A DNA stretch of 64,000 bases from Pyropia haitanensis (Eukaryota; Rhodophyta; Bangiophyceae; Bangiales; Bangiaceae). Numbering within the stretch: position 1 is the first letter of the stretch; the number at the start of each line of letters is the position of its first letter. The position numbers and the translations under genes were made by a program. This document shows positions 10,811 through 21,193 of this stretch, piece by piece. The stretch spans positions 3,689,631 to 3,753,630 of the forward strand of contig SDUX01000001.1 in the NCBI GenBank assembly GCA_008729055.1, given 5' to 3'. The notes beneath the pieces are model-generated. The model worked only from the letters and a program-made list of their open reading frames with translations. It was not told where the DNA came from and made no database searches.

Positions 10811-12040
10811 ATGACGGAGACAGGCGCCATCCTCGGCGCCCTCGCCGTTCAGCTGGTCGTGGCGCTGGCCGAGCTCGTCGCTGCCCACGTGGCCAACAGC
10901 CATGCGCTCACCATCGCGGCAACGCTGTCTGCTATTGACGGGGCTACGTTTGTGTTGGCGCTCCTCCCTGCGTGGCTGCGCGTCCACTCCTCCCCCCACG
11001 CGCGGGCATCCTTTGGGTCGGACCGCGCTGAGGTGCTCGTCGCGTTTGTGTCCGTGTCGATTCTGATTGCGCTGTGCGTGTCGATGAGCATCTCGGCGGC
11101 GCGGAGCCTGTTTGGCCAGCCTGAACCCGTCCATGGAGGCCTCGTTTTTGTCACCGCGTCGGTGGCGCTTGTTGGCAACTTTGTCATGGCGACCATCCTC
11201 AGTTGCTGTGGCATGTCGGGCGGCGGCACCCCCCCGGCGGGGCGCCCCGCGCGTGAGCCTGTGGACGAGCAAGAGCTCCGGGAGCTCGACATTCTCCGCC
11301 ACCACGGGCCCGACGGGCACGACGGAAGCGATGGCGGTGAGGCTACCGCCGCCGACAGCACCGACGGGCTGGCGCCCCAAGGGCCGGGCATTAACATGAA
11401 CGTGGCGGCGGTCAAGGCGCACCTGTGGGCGGATCTGGGCGAGAACGTGACGGTCATTGCGGCGGGCATCATCATGGTTCTGCGGCCGCATTGGCTGTTT
11501 GTGGATCCGCTCTTTTCGCTCATCGTGGCGGCTGGCGTGATGGTGAGCAACGCCCCGCTCGTTCGCGAGGCGGTGTACATCCTGTGCGAGTGGGCACCGC
11601 CCGCGGTGGACGTCTCGGCGGCGGCGGACCGAGTGGCCGCCACGCCCGGCGTCGTTGACGTGTCCGCGCTGCGGGTGTGGTCGATCAGCTCCACCCGGGT
11701 GTGCGCGAGCGTGCACATCGCGCTGGCCGCGCACGCCGACTGGGACGACACGGTCACGGCGGTCCGGCGGGTGCTGCGCAAGGAGTCGGGCGCGCGGGAT
11801 ATCTTTGTCGACGCCCTTCCGCTCGACGTGTACCGCAAGGTGCGCGACGAGGACGAGGTGGACGATGAGTATGTGGACGCGGGGGCCGCGCCGGTGGCTG
11901 CCCCTTCACCCGAGGAGCGCGTGCGCCTGACGGGGTGGAGCGCCCTGGTCGGCACCCCCATTGGGTCTGTCAGCCCAGGGGCGTCAGAGCAGCGGGCGTC
12001 TGTCGCGGCCATCCGGAGTCGTCCGTCGGAAGAGTGGTAA
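10811..12040 (+). CDS. cation diffusion facilitator (CDF/ZnT-like) transporter
   Basis: 409 residues, single exon, from ATG 10811. Six hydrophobic segments are visible (about residues 5-28, 32-55, 75-100, 109-132, 200-222, 225-250), with a His/Asp-rich cytosolic loop (HHGPDGHDGSDGG) between TM4 and TM5 and a C-terminal regulatory domain (VDVSALRVWSISSTRV ...). This is the CDF plan, which exports Zn2+ or Mn2+ by proton antiport, often into vacuole or Golgi. TM5 keeps the metal-site HxxxD (His204-Asp208, AHLWAD). TM2 keeps only the last Asp (Asp43 in TLSAID); the usual Asp and His before it appear as Ala36 and Leu39. Substrate is therefore uncertain. Upstream in-frame codons lack good ATG context. 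Confidence 0.88.
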   Translation: MTETGAILGALAVQLVVALAELVAAHVANSHALTIAATLSAIDGATFVLALLPAWLRVHSSPHARASFGSDRAEVLVAFVSVSILIALCVSMSISAARSLFGQPEPVHGGLVFVTASVALVGNFVMATILSCCGMSGGGTPPAGRPAREPVDEQELRELDILRHHGPDGHDGSDGGEATAADSTDGLAPQGPGINMNVAAVKAHLWADLGENVTVIAAGIIMVLRPHWLFVDPLFSLIVAAGVMVSNAPLVREAVYILCEWAPPAVDVSAAADRVAATPGVVDVSALRVWSISSTRVCASVHIALAAHADWDDTVTAVRRVLRKESGARDIFVDALPLDVYRKVRDEDEVDDEYVDAGAAPVAAPSPEERVRLTGWSALVGTPIGSVSPGASEQRASVAAIRSRPSEEW

Positions 12041-13930
12041 CCCTGCGTGGCGATGCAGCGTGTGTGTCCATCTGTCGACGCCACTGGCATGGACGGCCTG
12101 GTACGTTGGCTGTGACCAGTTCCTGTGCGCCGCGCTCTGCTGCTCAATGATGTTCATGATTAGTCTATCTGACCTCGTGATGTTACACTTTTATTCGTAT
12201 TCATACTACCTGAGAGCACGTGTGCGTGGTTGTCCTCTCTCTGTTTGCGAATGGGCATTCACTGACGCTGGCTCCTGATCGCTTTGCTGTTTCTCTCGCT
12301 CCCCTGTGGACACTGTTCCTTCCGCTCGGTGCGCACGTTGCTTGAGCGTCGGCGCAGCTCATCTTGAGCGCAGGCCCCGCAGCTGGAGCTTCTGGTCATT
12401 GCGCCATGTTGTGCCGCGCTCTTGGTTGGCGCGTTTGAGGCGCGTTATGATGTCTGGTGTCCCGGGCTGCTCCTGGTGGCGAAGTCCGATGACGGCAGTA
12501 GTGCACCACAGCGACGGCTACGTTCCGAAATTCTCTCGGCGCTCTCCCGACAACTCTCATGGCAGTGATGGTGTCCACCTTGGGGTGCGAGCCCTCGCCA
12601 TCCATGTCCCGTCTCCCCTCTCTTACTGGCAACCATATGGTGCGGACCCGCATTGCGGATTCTCTTGTTGCCGCAGTGCGGTTTTTCTCTTTTTTTCCCT
12701 CGTCCCCGTGCTTGGCAGTCGCCCACGGTCTCATGCTCCGTACCTTCCCACCCGCCCGCGACCATGGTCGCTGCTCGCGCGCTCGAAATGCGCGTGCCCA
12801 GCGATCGACGCTCGCGACCATGGTCGCTACTCGCGCGCTCGAAATGCGCGTGCCCAGCCGTGGATGCTCGCGACCACCCGCCGTCCCGGGATGAGCGGTG
12901 CGACGGGCACCGTCGAGCGTCCCCGTCAGCGGCGCCACCCGCCGCCGCCGCGCCCACCACACCCCCACCTTGGACCGCCCTCCTGGCGAGCCGCCCCCCG
13001 CGCCGGCTCGCCTCCCGGTTGGCGGTCGCGGGGTGGGGCTTCCCCCCGACGGCCACCACGGCGGCGGTCGCCCACAGTCCCACCTCCCCCGCATCGCGCC
13101 GCGCCGCGACGGCGGGGGCGCCCGCGCGCGCCCGGCGGCCCGGCTACCACCCCCGCGGGGGACCCCCACGGGGAGTGGTCTGCCGCGGCGCACCCCCACG
13201 CCCACCACGGGCGACCCGCGCCCAGTAGGCCGTCGCCGCCGCCCTGGCGGCGAGCGGCCGCCGCCGCCGTCGCTGCCCTGCCAAACGCGCGTCGACGCGC
13301 CTCGCGCCGACGCCACCGACGCCGCCGCTCCGTCCGCGGGGCGCCGGCACGCGGGAACGCCCGCGGCGGCGGGGAGGGAAGGGCAGCGGAGGCGGAGGGG
13401 GCTGCCGTCGGCGGCGCCCCACTCCCCATCGCGGCGTGGACCGTGGGGCGGGTGGACGGGCGGCGCCTGGCCGCGCGCGCCGCCACCGCTGACCACGCGG
13501 CACGGGCGCGGCCGCTCCCCCGCGGGCCGAGCCGCGCCGCCGGCGGCACGCCACCACCGCCGCCACCATCGCCACCACCGCCCCCACCGCCCCCGCCGCC
13601 ACCGTCGGCACCCCACCGCAGCCGCTACCAGAGCCGGCGGCCGTGCCGGCCCGGCGGCCGACCCGCGCGCGCCCGCGCGTTGCCGACCCGCGCGCCGCGT
13701 GCGGCGCCGCCACCGCGCCCAAGACGGCTCGCGGCGGCGGCGGCGGCGCGCCGGCCTGGCGGACCCGCCGCCGCCACGCACGCCCAGCCGCGCCAGGCCG
13801 CGGCGGGTGCCCCGCTGCCCACCCGACGCCACTGGGCGGGGGAGGGCGCGAGGCGGGACACTGTCGGCGCAGCGTCGTGCCGCCCCCCCCCCCCCCCTCG
13901 CCTTCCCCCTTACCCTACAGCCCTCACGGG
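12041..13930. other. intergenic, convergent 3' ends of CDF and GT8 genes
   Basis: From 12041 to about 12750 the sequence is less GC-rich and looks like 3'UTR or spacer. A 56-bp tandem repeat follows, then 1 kb of extremely GC-rich low-complexity DNA. Long open frames there on both strands have Arg/Pro/Ala-only translations and no domain, so I regard them as composition artefacts. Confidence 0.5.
12758..12875. repeat. 56-bp tandem repeat, two full copies plus a partial third
   Basis: The unit starts GCGACCATGGTCGC, a perfect 14-bp palindrome, and contains GCGCGCTCGAAATGCGCGTG. Copies begin at 12758 and 12814, with a truncated one at 12870. The two complete copies differ at only a few positions, so the duplication is recent. 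Confidence 0.88.
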
Positions 13931-14423
13931 TCACCCCAGCGCCGCCCCCTCGCCCCGTCCCCCGCAGCCCTCACGGGTTGTCCCCCCCCCCCCCCCCTCG
14001 GCCGGAACCGCCGCCGCCGCCGCCGCCGCTGCCGCCGCCTCGGCCGTCCGCACCCACAGCAGCGCCATCCGGCCGTGGAGGACGAGCACCACGCCGAGGT
14101 ACACGGCCGTCGCGGCGGCGGCGGCGGCCATCTTGGCCCAGATGCTCGCCCAGCGGCGGGCGCCAATCGCGGCGGCGCCCGCGACGGGCGTCGCCGCGTC
14201 CACCGCCGCGGCGACGAGGAGCGCGCGGATGATCCGCCGCCGCGCGGCGGCGGGCGGCGGCGGGGGGGGGGGTGCCGCGGCGGGGGGGGAAGGGGGGCGG
14301 CCACCGCCCCGTTGGCCGCCGCGCCCCAGCCCGCGGCGGCCGTGGCCGCCGCCCCGCCAGCGGCGGCGGCTACGCCCCCGCCCGGCCCGCCACTGACGAT
14401 GCCGCCACCACTGGCCAGCGCGC

Positions 14424-14458
<35 letters not shown>

Positions 14459-14783
14459 AGGGTGGCGGGGTGCGCCGGCGGCCACCCGCTCCCCCCCCAC
14501 GGGTGCACGCACAGCCGGGACGCGCAGAAGCAGTGGCCGTGCGCGGCGAGCGCGGCGGCGGCGAGCGCAAACTTGGCCGCCACCAGCAGCGCCGCGGCGG
14601 GCGCGGGCGGCAGCGCCGGCGGCACCGCCGCCGCCGCGGCCGCCGACGTGGCCGCCCACTCGGCGGCGGCGAGGCCCGTCGAGACGAGCAGGAAGGCGCG
14701 GGGGGGGACGGCGACGAGCAGCGCGCCGCCGGCGAGCGGCAGGCCGCCCCCACCCCACCCGCCCCGGCCGCCACTGCCGCCGC

Positions 14784-14824
<41 letters not shown>

Positions 14825-16188
14825 GCCGCCAGGCGGCCCACCGACCGCCGCGCGGCGGCAACGGCAACGGCGGCGGCGGCGGCCCAGGCGGTGGCCCGCG
14901 CGGCCGCGGCGGCGGGCGTCACCCCCCCGGGCGGCGTCGGTGACCGCAGCGTCGACCGGACGGCGTGCCAGCGCCACGACAGCGGGAGCGCGGCGTACGT
15001 CCACCAGAGCCACGGCTTGAACTGGGGGGGGCCGAGGAACTCGGTCGCCCGCACCGCGCCGCACCGCGAGCGGCTGATGCGCCACGCAAAGCCGCCGACG
15101 TAGTACTCGCCGTGGTCGGCGTGCCAGCCCATTGGGAGGCGCCGGGGGATGTCGAGGGGGGGGGGCGCGGCCGCGGCGGCTACGCCAGACGCGCCGCCGG
15201 CGGGCGCCACCGCCGCGGCCGCGGTGTCGGCGTCAGGGGATAGCCGCGTGGTGGTGGCGGCGACGGCGGCGGTGGCGGCGGTGGCCGCGGCGGCGACCGC
15301 GGCGGGAGCGCCCGCCGCCGCCGGTGACGCGCCAGGGGCCTCGCGGAAGGAGGGCGCGTTGAGGAGGTCTGGGTAAAACGAGTTGAGGAACCCCTGGTCC
15401 CCCCCGTCGTACGAGCCCATCCGCGGCAGCGCCGCGGTCATCCGCTCGTACGTGTCGACGCTCGGCGTCAGCAGCACCACCCCCGAGTTGAAGTGGCATG
15501 GGTTAAGGAACGCCGCGCAAAAGGAGCCACACCCAAACAGCGGGCTCATGTCGCCCGACACGAGCACGTCCCCGTCGAGCAGCAGCACCCGCGAGTACTG
15601 CACGAGCGTCCAGACGCGGAGCTTGGTCAGCACCGCGTCAAAGCGCGGGTCGTACTTGGCGTTGCCCGTGTATGGCGTCGGCACCACCGACGCGTTGACC
15701 AGCACGATGCCGTCGGCGACCAGCGAGGCGCGCGCCGCCGCCGACACGTCGGGCGTGACGAGGACGACGCGGTCGCGGGTGCCGGCGGCGGCGTCGGGGG
15801 AGTGGGCGGCGAGGGAGGCAAACATGACCCGCACGGGGAGGACGTACGCGTCGCCGTAGAGGAGCGTCACGTACGCCTCGGTGGCGCGAGCGGGCGGCGC
15901 GGCCGACCCATTGGCCGCCGGCAGGAGGGGAGCGCCGGCCGGGAGCGCCGGCCGCGGCGGCTCCAGCGGCAGGCCCGCCACGCCACGAACGCCGCCGCCG
16001 CCGCCGCCGACGCTGCTGCTGCTACGACCAATGCGGCTACCACCGTCGCCACAACCGCCGTCGCAACCGCCGCCGCCACCGCCGCCGCCGCCGCTGGTCG
16101 ACGCGGCGGCGACGGCGGCGGCCAGGCCCAGCAGCAGCCCCCGGCGGCGGGAGAGGGCGGCGCGCCGGGCGGCTGGCGGGCGGCCCAT
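13931..16188 (-). CDS. GT8 glycosyltransferase, IPUT1/PGSIP6-like, with C-terminal membrane segments
   Basis: Start at 16188 (MGRPPAARR), followed by a basic then hydrophobic stretch (LLLGLAAAVAAA) that suits a signal peptide or anchor. The GT8 fold runs from EAYVTLLYGDAYVLPVRV through the metal-binding DxD (LLLDGDVLV) to SYDGGDQGFLNSFYPD and FKPWLWWTYAALPLSW. These blocks match plant IPUT1/PGSIP6, which adds glucuronic acid to inositol phosphorylceramide in the Golgi. That family also shares the hydrophobic C-terminal region seen here. A low-complexity insert near 15180-15370 lengthens the protein. After the G runs at 14262-14289 the frame moves; the new frame gives a clean membrane segment (TAVYLGVVLVLHGRMALLWV) and ends at 13931. 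The old frame gives Arg/Pro filler and ends at 13924. Substrate is inferred from the family. Confidence 0.78.
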
Positions 16189-17518
16189 CCAGCCCGCGCG
16201 CGCCGGGAAGGGGCGTCGACCCGCCGTCGCGTGGCCGGTCTCTGGTGCGGGGGGAGCGGGGAGGGAGCGGAAGACGAGTGGGGCGACGCACCGACGACCG
16301 TGGTGGTGGCAACCCCGCGACGGGGGGGACAGGTGGTCACGGTGGTGGTGGTGGGGGGGATGGCCGCTGCCTGCCGAGCAAGGGGCGGGGTTCCCCTCCC
16401 GGGCGATGTCTGACGGGCGCGGCAGGTTTGGGTTGGACTTTGATCCACCATCCCACACGCTCCGAATGCTAGATGCACTTTTGTCACTACGCATTCCGGC
16501 GATGCATTCCGCTGCGGACGTGTGGAGACAGACTTGGCTTGTATAAGTATGCTTCGCGTGCGAGTCCCCCGCGACGCAGCGGGTTCAGTATGTCGTTTAT
16601 TGGAGGGCCACTTTGGAGGCCACGATTTCAGCGGACCCGCCGACGGCGGCTCTGCCTCCTCTCTGCCACGGTTCCCGCCTCGGCCTGACCCCTTTTCACG
16701 CTGAACCCAAGAAGCTGCCTGTCAGCCGTGGCCGGCGGGGGGCCGGCCGTCCCGCGCCGCTGCCGGCGGGACCCCCCCCCCCTCTAGACGCCCCACTGGT
16801 GGACAATGCACGAGATTTGTCAGCGGCTTGGCGCGCCAAACGCGGCCGCCCGTCGGGGTCCCGGCTGATTAAGTCGCGGACACCGCCGTCGGGACGCCGG
16901 CCGGCACCTTGCCGCGCGCGGCCGGCCGGCCGCCCCCCCACCCGCCGCCGCGTGCGTGGGCGCACGCGCCGCCTCCTCCCGCCCAACCCGCGGGCGTCAG
17001 ACGCCCGTCCCGTGCGCTCCCACCCCCCCCCCCCCCCCCCCCCCCCGCGTGGGTGCGCTTCGCCGCCTCGTGCTCTGCCCCCCCCGCCGCTGTTCTTGTC
17101 CGTCGCCGCCCCGCCCTTGACGCTGTAGACGTCGCGGCGGCTGGCTTGGTCCGCCGACGCTGCCGCCGCGCCACCTTCCCCCCCCGCCCGCCCTCCCGCC
17201 GGCGCCCGTGCGTGTGCGCTGCCGCTCGCCGCCAAGAAGTCCCGCCCAGCCGCCGTGGTCACCCGCCCGGTCAGGCCGGGCCGGCCGCGGCTGTCGCGGC
17301 TGTCGCGGCCAGCCGGGCACGGGAAGGGGGCCTAGGCGCCCCCCCCCCCCCCCCCCCCCCCCCTCCTCCGCCGCGGCCGTCGGGTGCCGTGCCGCATTGC
17401 TCCGCGCCGTCGCGGCCGTCCTGCCGTGCACGGTCCCGGGGTCCACCACCTGCGCGTTCCAGCGGTGTGCACTCGCGCGCGGCGTCTCTCCCCTCCCTTT
17501 CCGCCGCGAACCCCAGCC

Positions 17519-17551
<33 letters not shown>

Positions 17552-17629
17552 CCCCGGCCCTTCCCCCCCGCCTTCTTTCCTTCATCCCCCCATCCCCCCG
17601 CTCTCCTCCCCACCCGTCTTCTCTCCACT
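16189..17629. promoter_or_regulatory. divergent promoter region, GT8 gene (-) and CBM48 gene (+)
   Basis: About 1.4 kb without a supported gene. It contains three of the longest C runs of the window: 17023-17046 (24), 17339-17363 (25) and 17520-17550 (31). The last sits 80 bases before the CBM48 start codon. A less GC-rich stretch at 16440-16600 lies near the GT8 start. Open frames here encode only Pro/Arg/Ala. Confidence 0.5.
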
Positions 17630-18692
17630 ATGGCCAGCTCGATGCCCCCCCCACCCCCACCGCCGCCGCCGCCGCCGCCCATGATGGCGGGCGGGGCCCC
17701 CCCCCCCGCGCCACCCCCGCCGGCCATGGGTGGCGGCGTGCCCGACACGGCGCCCGTCGCCGTGCCCGTCGCCGCGGGTGCGGTACTGGACCCGGTTGAG
17801 GACGCGGGCGCGGCGGCGTCGCCGATGGGCGACGCGGGGATGCAGCCCAAGAGCCCGGTGGTCCACGGCACGTACGAGGCGGCGGAGGAGGAGGAGGAGG
17901 AGGAGGAGGTGATGGTGAAGACCGAGTTTGTGTGGGCCGACGGCGCAGAGCACGATGTGAAGCTGAGCGGCGCGTGGAATGGGTGGATGCCAGGTACGTG
18001 GGCGGAGCAGTGGTCTGGCTGTTCTTTGGATGTGCCGCGTGGTGCCTTCTGCGTGCAGTAGCTGTGAACGTGCATGGTGGGGGTGGGGGGGGGGCGCTCC
18101 GCCTAGGTGATGTGCTGTGCTGTCGATTTGAGCTGGGGGCGGTGCTGGTTGTGGTGGTGCGTCTGTCCGTGTACCATTGGACTGCCGTTGAGTGTCGTGG
18201 TGAGTGTCCGTCTGCCGTCGCGGTGAGTGTTGGTGTGCCGCCGCCGACACGCGAGGCGTTGCTGGTGATCAATCGTCTCTCGGACGTGGTACCGTCCTTT
18301 GTTCACTCAAGCTGACGTGCTTGGCATCCTCGCCCATTTCCCTTCTGTATTCCCTGTTCCGGTCTGCTGGACTGCCCCTCTGTGGACCTCTCCTTGTTCC
18401 TGGCCCTCCAACAGTCCAAATGTACCACGAGGGCGGCGGGATGTGGTCGGTGGTGACGCCCGTGCCCGCGGGCACCCACGAGTTCAAGTTTGTCGTGGAC
18501 GGGGAGTGGAAGCACAGTACCCGTCACCCGACGGTGGGAGACGACGAGGAGACGATGAACAACGTGCGGGTTATCCGTGGCCCCCCGAAGCAGAGCGCCC
18601 AGACGAATGCGGCGTCCCCGCGGCCTGGAGCGGACACCAGGGCGCCCGCGCCTCTGCCAGAGCAGAAGAGCGGGTGCTGCGTGATTTCCTAG
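17630..18692 (+). CDS. CBM48/AMPK-beta-like glycogen-binding protein with C-terminal CaaX box
   Basis: Two exons: 17630-17993 and 18415-18692, joined by CAG|GTACGTG and CCAACAG|TCC. The frame is continuous (phase 1) and gives 213 residues. The N-terminus is Pro-rich, then an acidic Glu run leads into the domain: VMVKTEFVWADGAEHDVKLSG, WNGWMP, VQMYHEGGGMWSVVTPVPAG, THEFKFVVDGEWKHS, DDEETMNNVRVI. This is the carbohydrate-binding module of AMPK beta subunits and their relatives. The AMPK-beta C-terminal domain that binds alpha and gamma is absent. The protein ends KSGCCVIS; CVIS fits a farnesylation CaaX box with an adjacent Cys for palmitoylation. A membrane-tethered starch/glycan sensor or adaptor is plausible but inferred. 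Confidence 0.85.
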
Positions 18693-19429
18693 GAGCTGCT
18701 CGAGCGGATGTGAGGCGGGGGATGAGGAGGCGGGGGGAGGCGGGGTGGAAGGAGGGGAGTGATGCCAATGGGGATGGGGGGCTGATGGGATGGGTGGGGG
18801 GGGGCTTGGGTGCGCATGAGGCACGCAGTGCTACTAAGACTACCTGGGCGCACCGCAAGACATGCGGGTGGTGGTCATTCTTTCTTCTGTTTTTATCGCC
18901 GCTGCCCTGGGTCGGTATGTGTCTGGTAGCTCGCGAGGCCGTGCGAGCGGGTGTCGGAGACGACGGCAGCGGCTGGCACCCCGCCTGGGCCGCTGGTTCC
19001 GCGAGCGCCCGCGGTGCGCCAGGTCAGGATACCCTCCTCGTTTGATTTGGTCTCCATCGCCACCACCCACCATTGCCAGAGCCAACGCAGGTACCCACTT
19101 TGAACGAACTCGCACGGTGGCGGCCAAGTGCTTCCGCAGTCGCCGCGGCGCCTCCAGCCCATCTCGGGGGCCGCCGCCGCCAGCTTGCCTGCCGTCACGC
19201 GCAGCGCGTTGTTCCCTAGCACCTCACGAGGTGCACACGCTGCCCTCTGCGGCGTCGTCGCGGCGTGCTGGGCAACGCCCATCCGAAAGGGGCGAGACAG
19301 GTTGGACGTTGAGCGCTTGGCCAACGGTCAGCCTCCTGCTTCGCAACCGGCGCGGCGATGGGACGCGGTGTGTGCCGCCATCAGGTTCAGCACAGGCAGC
19401 CACGCCGGCGCGCGCGGCCAAACATCCCC
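18693..19429. other. intergenic, convergent 3' ends of CBM48 and DUS genes
   Basis: About 740 bases. Open frames on the plus strand translate to composition-driven sequence and do not resemble protein families. No RNA gene was recognised. Confidence 0.45.
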
Positions 19430-21193
19430 CTACCCGTCCACCACAAGCGAAGCAGCCGTGGCCAGCGCGTCTCTCGGCCGCTTCTGGCCAGGCACTGGAG
19501 GGGTGGACGCGGCCGCCCCGTGCACCGCCGGCGACACTGCGCCTGGCGTCGCGGCAGCGCCAGTGTCCGATGATGGCCCTCCAGCGCTCTGCGACGGCGC
19601 AGTAGCCTCACTTGGCGGTTTCGCCACGGACACCGCCTCTGCTGCTGCGGCCGCCTCCCGGCGCTGCCGCACCTGCCGCACCTCAAACTGCTCACCGACG
19701 TCGCACTTTCCACGCAGCACGCGGAGGACGCCCCAAAACTCCTCCAGCGTCCGCGCCTTGCCCAGCGACTCGTTCTCCTCCATGCACGTGTTGAGGCGCG
19801 AGCGCATCAGCTTGAACAGGTGCGCCCGCACGCAGCGCATCGGGACGGGGTGCGCCTCGACGAGCGTCAGGTACTCCTCCGCAAGGGCCATCCGGTCCGC
19901 CAACGCCGCGGCGTCCGCGTCGGGCGCCTCAAACAACGCCGGGTTCTCCAGCAGCCACACCGCCGACAGCACCCCGTCGGCGCCCGTCGCGGCGATGCAC
20001 GCGTCCGCGTCCCCGCGGTGGCGGACGTTGCCATTCGCGAGCACCGGGATGGTGAGCGCCTCCTTGACCGCCCGGATTACATCCCAGTCTGCGGGCCCGG
20101 CGGTGCGGCCCTTTTGCTCCCGCGTGCGGCCATGGACGGCCAGCACCGACGCGCCCGCCACCTCGATCATCCGCGCGTACGCAACGGTCTTGGCCACGTC
20201 GGGAAAGATGCGAATCTTGGCCGACACGGGCGTCGTCAGCTCCCGCGCCGCCGTGGAGATGAGCGCCGCCACCGTGGGCCACTCGTCTTGGAGGAACGCG
20301 CCGTACCGGCCCTTGCGCGCAATCCCCTGCGGGCACCCCAGGTTGAGGTCGATATAGTCCACCTCCCCCGTGTCCACGTGGCGGGCGGCGGCGACGAGCG
20401 TGGCCGGGTCGTTGGCGCAAAACTGGACCGCCAGCGGCCGGTCGGCTGGCGTGGTGGTCCAGTGCTCCGCCCGGTAGCGCGGCGACGAGGCGAAGAGGGC
20501 GGCGTGGAACATGGGCGTATACGCGAGGGACACCCCGTGCCGACGGTTGAGCAGCCGAAAGGGCAGCTCCGACGCGTCCACCATTGGCGCCGTCACGTAG
20601 CGGCCAAACGGCCACGGCGTGAATGGCCGCCGCGCGGGGGGGGGCAGCGGCCGCGCCACGCCACCGGCGGCGGTGGCGGCGGCAACGGCCGCGGGCGCCG
20701 CGGAGGGGGTGGCCGCTGCCGTGGCATGGGCGGACGACGTGGCGACAGGGAGGGTGGCGGCAGCGGGGGACCCGCCACCAGCGGCCGGCACGGGAACAAC
20801 GGCGGGCGCCGAGACGGCAACGGCGACGCGCGCGGCTGGCTGCACCCGCGCCCCACCAGCCCGCACCGAGGCCATTGGCAGCCGTGTAGACGACGCGGGT
20901 CCCGTAGGTGGACCCTCGAGCCCGGCCAGCGTCTCTTCCAGCGTGGAACCAGCGGCGCCCCCGCCCACAGGCGCCACTGGCGCGTCGGCGGAGCCGCCAC
21001 TCCCCACCGCCGGTACAGCACCAGCAACGCCAACTGTCGTCGGTAGGCACGTCGCCGCAGCAGCACCGCCTTGCGGTGGCGGTTCCACCACGTCTGCGGC
21101 CGCGACGGTCGGTTGCGCGGCGGGGAGGGGGGCGGCTGCCGAGTCTGCCGGCCGCCGCGCCTCGGCTACCTGTGGGGGGGTCGCGTCCACCAT
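19430..21193 (-). CDS. tRNA-dihydrouridine synthase, DUS1-like
   Basis: Start at 21193-21191 (MVDATPPQ); the frame is open further 5' but only through a T-rich leader. Single exon, about 587 residues. A long low-complexity N-terminus precedes the flavin-dependent TIM barrel at ~residue 190: FGRYVTAPMVDASELPFRLL, YTPMFHAALF, the catalytic-Cys block DLNLGCPQGIARKGRYGAFL, SAKIRIFPD, VHGRTREQKG, VLANGNVRHRGD, ADGVLSAVWLLENPALF. These match eukaryotic DUS1, which reduces uridine 16/17 of the tRNA D-loop with NAD(P)H and FMN. The helical C-terminal tRNA-contact region is present, followed by an extra Ala/Pro tail. The usual N-terminal part is far shorter in other DUS1 proteins. It faces the UBX gene divergently. 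Confidence 0.93.
   Translation of the reverse strand: MVDATPPQVAEARRPADSAAAPLPAAQPTVAAADVVEPPPQGGAAAATCLPTTVGVAGAVPAVGSGGSADAPVAPVGGGAAGSTLEETLAGLEGPPTGPASSTRLPMASVRAGGARVQPAARVAVAVSAPAVVPVPAAGGGSPAAATLPVATSSAHATAAATPSAAPAAVAAATAAGGVARPLPPPARRPFTPWPFGRYVTAPMVDASELPFRLLNRRHGVSLAYTPMFHAALFASSPRYRAEHWTTTPADRPLAVQFCANDPATLVAAARHVDTGEVDYIDLNLGCPQGIARKGRYGAFLQDEWPTVAALISTAARELTTPVSAKIRIFPDVAKTVAYARMIEVAGASVLAVHGRTREQKGRTAGPADWDVIRAVKEALTIPVLANGNVRHRGDADACIAATGADGVLSAVWLLENPALFEAPDADAAALADRMALAEEYLTLVEAHPVPMRCVRAHLFKLMRSRLNTCMEENESLGKARTLEEFWGVLRVLRGKCDVGEQFEVRQVRQRREAAAAAEAVSVAKPPSEATAPSQSAGGPSSDTGAAATPGAVSPAVHGAAASTPPVPGQKRPRDALATAASLVVDG

Noticed and set aside
12306..14396. 696-codon plus-strand open frame
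   Set aside because: It overlaps the GT8 gene on the other strand, starts without ATG support, and has composition-driven sequence only.
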